In this document: piece after piece, positions 1 to 7,528 of the stretch
Layout: each line of letters opens with the position of its first letter
Position numbering within the stretch: the first letter of the stretch is position 1
Source: Hominenteromicrobium sp900549945
GTDB taxonomy: Bacteria; Bacillota; Clostridia; Oscillospirales; Acutalibacteraceae
NCBI GenBank assembly: GCA_902472305.1
Contig: CABRNK010000011.1
Span: 16,573 to 80,572, forward strand
Length of the DNA stretch: 64,000 nt
Direction: 5' to 3'
Position numbers and translations under genes: made by a program
Notes under the pieces: generated by a model
Seen by the model: the letters and a program-made list of their open reading frames with translations, nothing else
What the model was told of the DNA's origin: nothing
Databases searched by the model: none

Positions 1-61
1 CGACGGCGCCATCGGCGGATTGTTGCTAACTTTTTCCATATATCTGTTCTCCGCAAATAAA

Positions 62-92
62 GCAAAAAAGGGACAATGCTTTGCCCCTTTTA
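62..92 (-). terminator. rplS rho-independent terminator
   Basis: On the minus strand a 10-bp stem (AAAGGGGCAA paired with TTGTCCCTTT, loop AGCA) runs into a T-rich tract just after the rplS stop. It should end rplS transcription. The first ~60 bases of the window hold no gene I can support. Confidence 0.85.
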
Positions 93-109
93 TTCCGTGT
101 GCTATTCGA

Positions 110-454
110 TTATCGAAGCTGCTCCTTGACCTTTGCAGCCTTACCGACTCTGTCGCGCAGGTAGTAGAGCTTCGCACGGCGTACGCGGCCCTTGCGGACG
201 ATCGCGACGTCCTTCACGTTCGGGGAATGCAGCGGGAAAACTCTCTCCACGCCGACGCCGTAGGAAACACGGCGGACGGTGAAGGTTTCGCCGACGCCGG
301 AACCCTTGCGGGCGATGACCGTGCCCTCGAACTGCTGGATTCTCTCTCTCTCTCCCTCGCGGATGTTAACGCTGACGCGAACGGTATCGCCAACGCTGAA
401 CTGGGGCGCCTGCTCCTTGACGGATTCGGCGGCAATGATCTTAAGTGCGTCCAT
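110..454 (-). CDS. rplS: 50S ribosomal protein bL19
   Basis: This encodes ribosomal protein bL19 (114 aa), a large-subunit protein at the interface with the 30S subunit. The product starts MDALKIIAAESVKEQAP and carries the family pattern FSVGDTVRVSVNIREG, then QQFEGTVIARKGSG and RVSYGVGVERVFPLHSP. Length is normal for bL19 (about 115 aa). The ATG follows a strong AGGAGG site with good spacing. It stands alone on the minus strand with its own terminator downstream and two candidate promoters upstream, separated from the GH92 gene by 364 bases. Confidence 0.97.
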   Translation of the reverse strand: MDALKIIAAESVKEQAPQFSVGDTVRVSVNIREGERERIQQFEGTVIARKGSGVGETFTVRRVSYGVGVERVFPLHSPNVKDVAIVRKGRVRRAKLYYLRDRVGKAAKVKEQLR

Positions 455-603
455 TTGATTTTCCTCCTAAATTATACTCAGACATTCATGTGCCCGCAGA
501 GCCTGCATGCACAGAGGACTGCCCGCTTCAATGACGCGGTTTGCACCGTGCATCGAACCCCATCGGCAGCTTGTGAGGGCCGACGGATTTCAAATGCTTC
601 AAT

Positions 604-632
604 ATCATAGCACATCCCCGCGGAAAAAGCAA
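604..632 (-). promoter_or_regulatory. rplS proximal promoter (sigma-A type)
   Basis: On the minus strand TTGCTT and TATGAT are separated by exactly 17 bases, with TG one base before the -10 (extended -10). Transcription would start near 597 and give a leader of about 140 nt before rplS. The surrounding stretch 455-818 has no supportable gene. Confidence 0.65.
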
Positions 633-725
633 GTATTTTTTGCCGGAAAATCCTCGATTTCCCGGCGGCGCGCTCTAAAGGGCGCTGCGGCCCGCACGCC
701 TGCCGATGCGCCGCGGCCAGCAAAA

Positions 726-773
726 CAGCCGGACGCTTCCTTTTTACAGTATAGCACAGGAAGCGCCCGGCTG
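726..773 (-). terminator. Hairpin downstream of GH92 gene
   Basis: A 16-bp stem with one mismatch (CAGCCGG.. arm at 726-741, partner at 758-773) follows the GH92 stop by 45 bases; on the minus strand it is followed by TTTTGC. It probably acts as a terminator, though the T tract is short. Confidence 0.6.
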
Positions 774-776
774 CAA
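748..776 (-). promoter_or_regulatory. rplS distal promoter inside the GH92 terminator hairpin
   Basis: On the minus strand TTGCAG, a 17-base spacer and TATACT (with TG extension) match a sigma-A promoter. Its elements lie within the arms and loop of the hairpin at 726-773, so the same bases may end GH92 transcripts and start a second rplS transcript. Confidence 0.5.
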
Positions 777-818
777 CACACCGTTATATTTTTGAACAGA
801 TCCCGTTCTCCCCGCCGG

Positions 819-2870
819 TCAGCGCGCCGGAATGCGGCTCATTTCGAGCACGAGCTCGCCGCCGGAGACGATCTGCGCATGCGTGAGGAACGGCCTTTCG
901 AGCGGCCGCCCGTTCAGGCGCGCGGATTTGATGTAGCGCAGTCCGTCGCCCGCGCCCGGGCTGACAACCCGGAACGTGTTCCCGTTTTCCATGTGCAGCG
1001 CCATGCTGTCGAAAAGCGGCGTGCCAAGCGCGTACTCCGCCTTGCCGGGGCAGACCGGATAAAAGCCCATCGCGGAGAAAACGAACCAGCTCGACATCGC
1101 ACCGCCGTCCTCGTCGCCGCAGATACCCGTGGGCGAATTTGTAAACCAGATGTCCATCAGGTCGCGCAGCCGCTTCTGCGCCTTCCACGGTTCGCCAAAA
1201 TAATCGTAGAGGTACGGAATGTGGAACGAAGGCTCGTTGCCCATCGCGAACTGCCCCATCAGACCGGTCGAATCCGGGAACTGCCCGAGATACACGTACT
1301 TGCTCTTTTCCCCGCGGAAGCCCTCGCGGAAAAGCTGGTCCAGCTTCTCCGCCGCCTGCTTCGGGCCGCCCATCAGCGCCGCAAGGCCCTCGGGGTCCTG
1401 CAGTACGGACCATGTATACGTCCACGTGTTGTTCTCCGTGGTGTAGTCCCGGCCGCCCATGCCGCCGGAAAACTTCGGGTCGAAATCCTCCACCCACGCG
1501 CCGTCGATCGATTTCGGGGCCATAAAGCCGATTTCCGGATTGTAAAGCGTGCGGTAGCCCGCCGCGCGGCGGAAAAACATCGCCGCGTCGTCCTTTCTGC
1601 CGAGCGATTCAGCGAGCCTTCCGGCGCACCAATCGTCGTAGCAGTGCTCAAGCGTCACCGCAACGGACTGGCGGCGCTCAAAGGCGTGGGCGTGCGGGCA
1701 GTCCTCCGTCTCCCCCTTTTTCAGCGCCGGGAAAAAGCCCTTCTCCCAGTAGCAGCGCTCCGGCTCGCCTGCCGGCGCGCCGCAGCACCACGGCATCATC
1801 GACTGCTCCGTCGCGTTCTTTCGGATGCCCGCGTAGGCCGTCTCGTAATCGGCCTCGATGCCCTTCGCCTGCGCGTCCGCGAAGAGGGACGCCGCGTGAA
1901 AGCCGATCATCACCGGCAGGTCGCCCTCAACGCCCGGGAACGAAGGCATCAGCCCGCTCTGCCGGTACATCGCGTTGTAGCTTTCGAGAATGTCCCGGTG
2001 GCGGCCGGCGTCCACGAGAAGCTGCAAAGGGTGCATGCAGCGGAAGGTATCCCACAGGCCGTCGTTATTGTAGAACACGCCCTCGTGCACCTTGCCGTCG
2101 AAGCCGCTGTAGTATTTCCCGTACTCGGTAAAATCGGTCATGCGCTGAAACGCGCGGTACATCGCGGTGTAGAACACGGTCTTTTTGTCCTCCGTGCCGC
2201 CGGTCACGCAGATCTTCTCGAGCTGCGCGTCCCAGACACGCTGCGCCAGCGCCTTCAGCTCGTCGAAGCCTCGGCCCGCCGCCTCAAGGCGCAGGCTGTT
2301 TTCGGCACTCTCAAAGGAGATGAGCGAAACGGCGCCTGTGACCACCGTTTCTTCCGGCGCGGCGAGCACGAGCGCGTTTTCCTCCTGCGCGAGGATTCGG
2401 ACGCCGCCGCTGACCTTGACGCAGGTGTACTGCATCACGCGCCCGCGCTTTCCGGCAAGCGGCAGCTTGACCCAGACGGCGTCCCGCTCCGCAAAGGCTT
2501 CGCCGTCCGGATAGACCAGCTTCAGGCTGTTCTGCCCTGCAAACCGGTGGAGATAGACGTGGCGGGTGACCGTGCTTTCCGCCGTGATGCCGTGGCGGTC
2601 CAGTTCTATGCGCTGGAAATAGCAGCGGGAATCCTCGCGGCTGTGGTCAAATGTGTTTTCAAAATCGCCGTCCATGCCGGGCATGATGTGCGCCGCGCCG
2701 AGGGAAAAGCCACGCAGCCGGTCATTGCAGTAGTAGTCGCCGCAGTCGTCCGCCACGGGCGTACTGCGCGCCATGCCGTAGGGGTACATGACCTCCGGCC
2801 TTGTGGAAGTGAGCATGTGGGAAATCGTGCCGATATACGGGTTTACATAGTCTGAAAGGTGCTGCTTCAT
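819..2870 (-). CDS. GH92 family alpha-mannosidase
   Basis: This 683-aa protein is a glycoside hydrolase of family GH92, a calcium-dependent exo-alpha-mannosidase family that trims mannose from N-glycans or mannan. Seen in the sequence: an N-terminal sandwich domain beginning VNPYIGTISHMLTSTRPE with HIMPGMDGDFENTFDHSRED, and a catalytic (alpha/alpha)6 half with DGLWDTFRCMHPLQLL, GNEPSFHIPYLYDYFGEPW and GDEDGGAMSSWFVFSAMGFY. These match the family's GNEPxHxxxYLY and GxMSxWxxFxAxGFYP signatures. No signal peptide is visible, so it likely acts in the cytoplasm on imported oligosaccharides. It is the last gene after two permeases and a binding protein, behind an intervening terminator. The ATG follows AAGGAGTGG. 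Confidence 0.9.
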   Translation of the reverse strand: MKQHLSDYVNPYIGTISHMLTSTRPEVMYPYGMARSTPVADDCGDYYCNDRLRGFSLGAAHIMPGMDGDFENTFDHSREDSRCYFQRIELDRHGITAESTVTRHVYLHRFAGQNSLKLVYPDGEAFAERDAVWVKLPLAGKRGRVMQYTCVKVSGGVRILAQEENALVLAAPEETVVTGAVSLISFESAENSLRLEAAGRGFDELKALAQRVWDAQLEKICVTGGTEDKKTVFYTAMYRAFQRMTDFTEYGKYYSGFDGKVHEGVFYNNDGLWDTFRCMHPLQLLVDAGRHRDILESYNAMYRQSGLMPSFPGVEGDLPVMIGFHAASLFADAQAKGIEADYETAYAGIRKNATEQSMMPWCCGAPAGEPERCYWEKGFFPALKKGETEDCPHAHAFERRQSVAVTLEHCYDDWCAGRLAESLGRKDDAAMFFRRAAGYRTLYNPEIGFMAPKSIDGAWVEDFDPKFSGGMGGRDYTTENNTWTYTWSVLQDPEGLAALMGGPKQAAEKLDQLFREGFRGEKSKYVYLGQFPDSTGLMGQFAMGNEPSFHIPYLYDYFGEPWKAQKRLRDLMDIWFTNSPTGICGDEDGGAMSSWFVFSAMGFYPVCPGKAEYALGTPLFDSMALHMENGNTFRVVSPGAGDGLRYIKSARLNGRPLERPFLTHAQIVSGGELVLEMSRIPAR

Positions 2871-2930
2871 CCTGCAATACCACTCCTTTTAATGGGCCGC
2901 ATATCCCTTGCAGATCGTGCGGCCGATATT

Positions 2931-2986
2931 AAAAAGCCGGCCCCAGCTGGATAAACTATTTGAAGCGTCATCTTGCCGGGGCCGGC
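2931..2986 (-). terminator. Terminator between binding protein and GH92 genes
   Basis: A 12-bp GC-rich stem (GCCGGCCCC arm at 2936-2947, partner at 2975-2986) is followed on the minus strand by TTTTT. It sits just after the binding-protein stop, so GH92 may be expressed only by read-through. Confidence 0.75.
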
Positions 2987-3017
2987 CTCCCGTCACAGAG
3001 AAAAAATTCCGCCCGCT

Positions 3018-4688
3018 TTATTGGTTGGCTTCCGCCCAGCGGTCATAGGCAGACTGGTAAGCGCCGATCATCTCTTCAACGCCCATGCTGCACATGCCGT
3101 CGACGAAGGCGTCCCACTCGTCAAAGGACTTGTCGCCCACGACGAACTTCGCGGCGTTTTCCTGCCGGTATTTCTTCGCATCCGTGTAGTACATGTCGAT
3201 CACGGCCTGCTCCTCCTCCGTGAGGAACAGATCGGGCAGCGCGGTCTTCACATAGGGGTTCAGGTTCTTCTCGCTCCACGCGATGCGGGCCTGCTGCTGC
3301 ACATCGTCCCACGCGCCCTCGGTGCTCTCGCGCACCCACTTCGGGCAGGACACGCCGCAGTCCGGGGTGATCTCGCCGCCGCGGACCTCCTCCACGTTGC
3401 GGCCGTCGGTGGGCTGGATGTACACGTGCAGGCTCGGGTCATTTTCGGAATATTCCCAGATATGCCCCTCGGGCCCGTAATGGATGAGCCACGAGCCCTC
3501 CTCGCTGTAGAGGTAATCGACCCAGCGCATCATGGCGGCGGCCGTCTCCTCAGAGCACTTGTCGGTCAGCGCGAAAACGCCCTGCGAGATACCCGTGCCG
3601 CCGACGCAGGTCTGCTCCGGGTTCACCGCGCTGGAGAGAGCCGGCATCATCGGGTAGGTGGCTTCCTTCTCGATCGACATGTTGCCGAACACGAAGCGAG
3701 GCAGCGCGTGGAAACCGGCGCCGTTCAGGCCCTCGGCGCCCTTGGCGATCGCATCGGCCGAGCTCTGCGTGTAGGCGTCGTGGCTGATGAGGTTCTCGGC
3801 CCAGAGCTTATTGAAATACTCGAACGCGACCCGCGCGTTGTCGTCGGTCATGCCGTAATGGATTTTGCCGTCGTCGTCCACATAGAATTCCGGGTGCAGA
3901 ACGCCGAAATACGGCATCATATTCCTGTAGAGGCCGTCGCCCTTATCCGCGTCGTCGAACACGTTGAGCGGGATTTCATCCTGAACGCCGTTGCCGTTCG
4001 GGTCCTCGTCGCGGAAGCGGACGAGCAGATCGAAGAGGCCGTCCACATCGGTGGGCAGGTCGTCGGGGTCAACGCCAAGCGCGTCCAGCCAGTCGATGTT
4101 GACCCACATCGCCGTGGCCTTGAGCGGGCTCGTCGCGAGCTGCCCCAGCGCGTAGATGTGGCCGTCCGGCGCGGTCATTGAGGCGCGCACGCCGTCGTTC
4201 TCCTCGAACATCGTCTGAATATTCGGGCAGTAGCGGTCGATCAGGTCCTCGAGCGGCAGCAGAATCCCCTGACTGCCGTACTTCACCTGCTGGTCGCGGG
4301 TGAGATTCGTGCCGAACAGAACCTCCGCGTAATTGCCGCTGTTGAGCGCGAGGTTCTTCTTTTCCTCCAGCACCTCGCTGGCGGGCGTGTCAAATTCAAA
4401 ATCGATGCCGGTCATATCCCGCATGATCTCGAAAAACTCCATTTTGTCCCAGTCGCCGTGGATGCCGGCCTTCTGGCCCATCATGGTGACGGTGATGGCC
4501 TCCTTAACAACAGGATACCCCTCCTCGTTGACGTTGTCAAGATCCGTTTGCCCGTCCGCAGCGCCGCTCTGCACGGCCTGCGGCTCGGAGGACTCCGCGG
4601 CGGCGGACCCGCCATCGCCACATCCGGCGGCAGCGGCCACGAGCAGCGCCGATGCGAGAACGGACGCCAAGAGCTGTCTTGTCTTCAT
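3018..4688 (-). CDS. ABC sugar transporter substrate-binding lipoprotein (LplA-like)
   Basis: A 556-aa extracellular solute-binding protein that would hold a carbohydrate for the two permeases encoded just upstream. The N-terminus is a lipoprotein signal (MKTRQLLASVLASALLVAAA then GC), so the mature protein is anchored by that Cys. The rest resembles the large LplA/YtcQ-type binding proteins: ITVTMMGQKAGIHGDWDKM, then GILLPLEDLIDRYCPNI, then DGLFDLLVRFRDEDPNGNG with its Asp-rich loop. I chose the ATG six codons inside the longest frame because GGAAGG lies right before it and it begins the signal peptide. Substrate is inferred from the neighbouring GH92 gene, not seen. Confidence 0.88.
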   Translation of the reverse strand: MKTRQLLASVLASALLVAAAAGCGDGGSAAAESSEPQAVQSGAADGQTDLDNVNEEGYPVVKEAITVTMMGQKAGIHGDWDKMEFFEIMRDMTGIDFEFDTPASEVLEEKKNLALNSGNYAEVLFGTNLTRDQQVKYGSQGILLPLEDLIDRYCPNIQTMFEENDGVRASMTAPDGHIYALGQLATSPLKATAMWVNIDWLDALGVDPDDLPTDVDGLFDLLVRFRDEDPNGNGVQDEIPLNVFDDADKGDGLYRNMMPYFGVLHPEFYVDDDGKIHYGMTDDNARVAFEYFNKLWAENLISHDAYTQSSADAIAKGAEGLNGAGFHALPRFVFGNMSIEKEATYPMMPALSSAVNPEQTCVGGTGISQGVFALTDKCSEETAAAMMRWVDYLYSEEGSWLIHYGPEGHIWEYSENDPSLHVYIQPTDGRNVEEVRGGEITPDCGVSCPKWVRESTEGAWDDVQQQARIAWSEKNLNPYVKTALPDLFLTEEEQAVIDMYYTDAKKYRQENAAKFVVGDKSFDEWDAFVDGMCSMGVEEMIGAYQSAYDRWAEANQ

Positions 4689-4739
4689 CTGTCTCTTCCT
4701 TCCCAATCTGAATTTATTTTCGAAAGGGGCGCGCTTTGC

Positions 4740-5663
4740 TTACCCCTTGATCGAACCGATCATGACGCCCTTCACAAAAAACCGCTGCAAAAACGGGTAC
4801 ACGAGGATGATCGGCAGCGTCGATACGATCATGACGGAATACTTGATCACGCCGGCAAGCTGCTGCATCTGCGCCTGCGTCTGCGCTTCCATATTCGTGA
4901 CGGTGCCGCTGCTCGTCATCTGCGTGATGATAATGATCTCGCGCAGGATCACCTGCAGGGGAAATTTGCTTCGCGTGCTCAGGAAAATCATCTCGTTGAA
5001 ATAGCTGTTCCAGTGCCCCACGCCGTAGAACAGCGCCATCACCGCGATGATCGGGCTGGAAAGCGGGAGAATGATGCGGAAAAACGTCCTGAACGGGTCG
5101 CATCCGTCGATCTCCGCGGCCTCCTCCAGCCCCTCCGGAATCGTCGTCTCCATAAAGGTGCGGGCGATGATGATGTTATAGGCCGAGGCCGCCGTGGGCA
5201 GCACCACCGCCCACACGGTATCCAAAAGCTGCATGCCGTTGACGAGCATATACAGCGGGATCAGGCCGCCGCTGAAAAACATCGTAAACAAAATGATGAA
5301 GTTGATGAGCTTTTTCAGCGGGAGCCGCTTTTTAGCGAGCGCGTAGGCGCAGGGCAGCGTCAGCGCCAGATTGATGAGCGTGCCGAACACCGTGTAATAG
5401 ATCGTGTTGCGGTAGCCGCTCCAAATGTCCGGGTTGCTGAACACCTTCCGGTAGCCCAGAAACGTAACGTCCACCGGCCACAGCCACATCGCGCCGGAAT
5501 TCACCTTATTTGGGTCGCTGATCGAGGCGCTGAGCACATAGAGCAGCGGGTAAAGCGTGACGAGCACGGACAGCGCGATGAAAACCGTGTTGACGGCGCC
5601 GAACACGGCGTCGCCGCGCGTGCGCCGCAGCCTTTTCGAAGGATGGACCGCAATGCCTGTCAT
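4740..5663 (-). CDS. Carbohydrate ABC transporter permease (LplC/YtcP-like)
   Basis: A 307-aa inner-membrane permease of the MalG/LplC class. It has about six hydrophobic segments and the EAA loop EEAAEIDGCDPFRTFFRIILP that contacts the ATPase. It follows its partner permease by 30 bases and precedes the binding-protein gene, the usual lplB-lplC-lplA order. No ATPase gene is present in the cluster; such systems commonly borrow a shared MsmX-type ATPase encoded elsewhere (established for related Firmicutes, inferred here). The start follows GGAAAGGAAGG. Confidence 0.9.
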   Translation of the reverse strand: MTGIAVHPSKRLRRTRGDAVFGAVNTVFIALSVLVTLYPLLYVLSASISDPNKVNSGAMWLWPVDVTFLGYRKVFSNPDIWSGYRNTIYYTVFGTLINLALTLPCAYALAKKRLPLKKLINFIILFTMFFSGGLIPLYMLVNGMQLLDTVWAVVLPTAASAYNIIIARTFMETTIPEGLEEAAEIDGCDPFRTFFRIILPLSSPIIAVMALFYGVGHWNSYFNEMIFLSTRSKFPLQVILREIIIITQMTSSGTVTNMEAQTQAQMQQLAGVIKYSVMIVSTLPIILVYPFLQRFFVKGVMIGSIKG

Positions 5664-5693
5664 TTCACATACCTTCCTTTCCGCCCGAAAGCC

Positions 5694-6647
5694 TTACCAG
5701 AGCGAGTTCTCGCCGATCCTGCGGGACACGGCGTTTACGGTGACGAGCAAAATCAAGTTCACAACGGAATTAAAGAGGCCGATGGCCGTGGAAAAACTGT
5801 ACTGCGCGCTGACCAGCCCCGTCTTATACACATAGGTGGAGATGACCTCCGAGGTCTCGAGGTTCAGGGCGTTCTGCAGCAAAAAGGCCTTTTCGTAGCC
5901 GACGGAAAGCAGGCTGCCGCAGTTCATGATCAGCATGATGACAATGGTCGGCATCAGAGCCGGCAGGTTGACGTACCAGATCTTCTGCCAGCGGGTAGCG
6001 CCGTCTAGCGTGGCCGCTTCCAAAAGCTGCGGGTCCACGCCCGAAAGCGCCGCAAAATAGATGACGCTGCCCCAGCCCGTTCCCTGCCACACGCCGCTCC
6101 ACACGTAGATGGAAGGGAACAGCGCGGCCTCGCTGAGAAACGGGACCGGCTCGCCGCCGAGCGCCGCAATCAGCTTGTTAATGATGCCGGTATTCGGGTT
6201 CAAAAACGCGATGAGCATGCCGCACATGACGACCGTCGAGATAAAATAGGGCGCATAGGTGACGGTCTGCGCCAGCTTTTTCACCTTCGTTCCCTTCAGC
6301 TCGTTCAGGGAAAGCGCCAGAAGAATCGGAAGCGGAAAGCCCGCGAGCAGCCCGTAAATGCTGATCACAAAGGTGTTGCGCAGCAGGCTGCCGAAATACG
6401 GCGAGCGAAAAAACCGCTCGAAGTGGGCGAATCCCACCCAAGCGCTGCCGGTGATACCGTCCCGCGCGTTGAAATTCCGAAAGGCGATCTGCGCCCCGTA
6501 CATCGGCCCGTAGCAGAAGATCAGAAAATAGGCCAGCGCCGGGAGCAGCAGGATGTAATACTGCCAATACTTCCTCAGATTTTTGAGAAAGCGCCCCACA
6601 AGGGGCCGCCGGGGTAGAACGGCCGCTGTGGCTTTGTTGCTCGTCAT
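5694..6647 (-). CDS. Sugar ABC transporter permease (LplB-like)
   Basis: A 317-aa permease of the MalF/LplB class, first gene of the sugar-uptake cluster. It starts MTSNKATAAVLPRRP and enters the membrane at YYILLLPALAYFLIFCYGPM, a hallmark of LplB proteins; the EAA loop reads EAATLDGATRWQKIWYVNLP. The ATG follows GGGAGGAA. The 227 bases upstream (6648-6874) hold the terminator of the next cluster but no promoter I can call with confidence. Confidence 0.9.
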   Translation of the reverse strand: MTSNKATAAVLPRRPLVGRFLKNLRKYWQYYILLLPALAYFLIFCYGPMYGAQIAFRNFNARDGITGSAWVGFAHFERFFRSPYFGSLLRNTFVISIYGLLAGFPLPILLALSLNELKGTKVKKLAQTVTYAPYFISTVVMCGMLIAFLNPNTGIINKLIAALGGEPVPFLSEAALFPSIYVWSGVWQGTGWGSVIYFAALSGVDPQLLEAATLDGATRWQKIWYVNLPALMPTIVIMLIMNCGSLLSVGYEKAFLLQNALNLETSEVISTYVYKTGLVSAQYSFSTAIGLFNSVVNLILLVTVNAVSRRIGENSLW

Positions 6648-6806
6648 CGTGCATTCCTCCCTGTAAAATCTATAAATATTTATTGGAAAAGCGCGCGTAT
6701 TATGCGGCAGAATTCACACATCCCGCATTTCGCCGAAAAAAGCGCGCCGCTCTCTCCTGCGGCATTGCCGCCGTGCCGCCCACGGCCCCCCTCTGCTCTG
6801 TGCCGC

Positions 6807-6850
6807 AAAAAAAGCCGCGGCAGATGTGCTTGACACCTGCTGCGGCTTCT
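6807..6850 (-). terminator. Terminator of the radical SAM gene pair
   Basis: On the minus strand an 11-bp stem (GCCGCAGCAGG paired with TCTGCCGCGGC) is followed by seven T. It lies 24 bases after the DUF2344 gene. Confidence 0.85.
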
Positions 6851-6874
6851 TTCGTCTGCTATTTATTTTGCCGT

Positions 6875-7528
6875 TTATTGGAATTCCCGGAAACTGCCGT
6901 CGAACAGCCCCGTCCGCTCGACGCGCGTCGGAATGGCGCGGCCGAGCAGCTTTTCCGCCGCATCGATGAACAGCGTCGGATTGATGCCGCCCTGATTGCC
7001 CGCAGGCAGCCGGACCGTCATCGCGAGACAGCCGTCCTCCGGCTCAAAGCGCATGTCCGCAAAATACGGGCGGATATCCACAGTCCGCTCGCCCTTCTTC
7101 GTGTGCTTCTGCACGAGCAGTTCCGGCTGCGCGAGCACGCCCTCGAGCGCCGCCTGCAAGGCCGCCGGGTCGCCCGTCTCGGCACGCAGCACATATTCGG
7201 CGTTCGCGATGTCGTTCCCCTTCATCTTCGGCTCCGTGACCGCGTAGACGCGGATATCACGCGGCAGGCCGGCGTTCAGCTTTTCGATCAGCTCCGCATA
7301 CGGCATCTCCTCGATCAGGCGGATGTCCATCGACTCGCGCCGCCCCTCAAAGCCGAGCGAGAGCGGCGCCGCAAAGGTCAGGAACACGTGGGGATTAAAG
7401 CCCTCCGTGTACCACAGCGGCAGCTTCGCCTTGTGAAACGCGCGGGACATGCAGCGGTTCAAATCGAGATGTGAAATGTACCGCGCCGTGCCGGTCTTGG
7501 AAAACCAGACCCTAACATCTTTTCTCAA
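6875..7528 (-). CDS. TIGR03936/DUF2344 radical SAM-associated protein
   Basis: A 217-aa protein of the family usually encoded next to, or fused to, a B12-binding radical SAM protein. It has the family opening VRVWFSKTGTARYISHLDLN and AFHKAKLPLWYTEGFNPHV, then LSLGFEGRRESMDIRL. The longest open frame runs further upstream, but the part before 7528 lies inside the neighbour in another frame. I place the start at a TTG at 7528 (L-R-K-D-V-R-V-W) because AAGGGAGGG lies 6 bases before it. This gives a 17-base overlap with the upstream gene and implies translational coupling. Role is not established; related pairs are thought to act in RNA or tRNA modification. Confidence 0.85.
   Translation of the reverse strand: MRKDVRVWFSKTGTARYISHLDLNRCMSRAFHKAKLPLWYTEGFNPHVFLTFAAPLSLGFEGRRESMDIRLIEEMPYAELIEKLNAGLPRDIRVYAVTEPKMKGNDIANAEYVLRAETGDPAALQAALEGVLAQPELLVQKHTKKGERTVDIRPYFADMRFEPEDGCLAMTVRLPAGNQGGINPTLFIDAAEKLLGRAIPTRVERTGLFDGSFREFQ

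Noticed and set aside
507..2855. A 782-codon plus-strand open frame
   Set aside because: It is antisense to the GH92 gene, very rich in Arg, His and Ala, has no ribosome site and no recognisable domain; a GC-rich shadow.
4458..6008. A 516-codon plus-strand open frame
   Set aside because: It runs across three minus-strand transporter genes with His/Asp/Arg-rich composition; a shadow frame.
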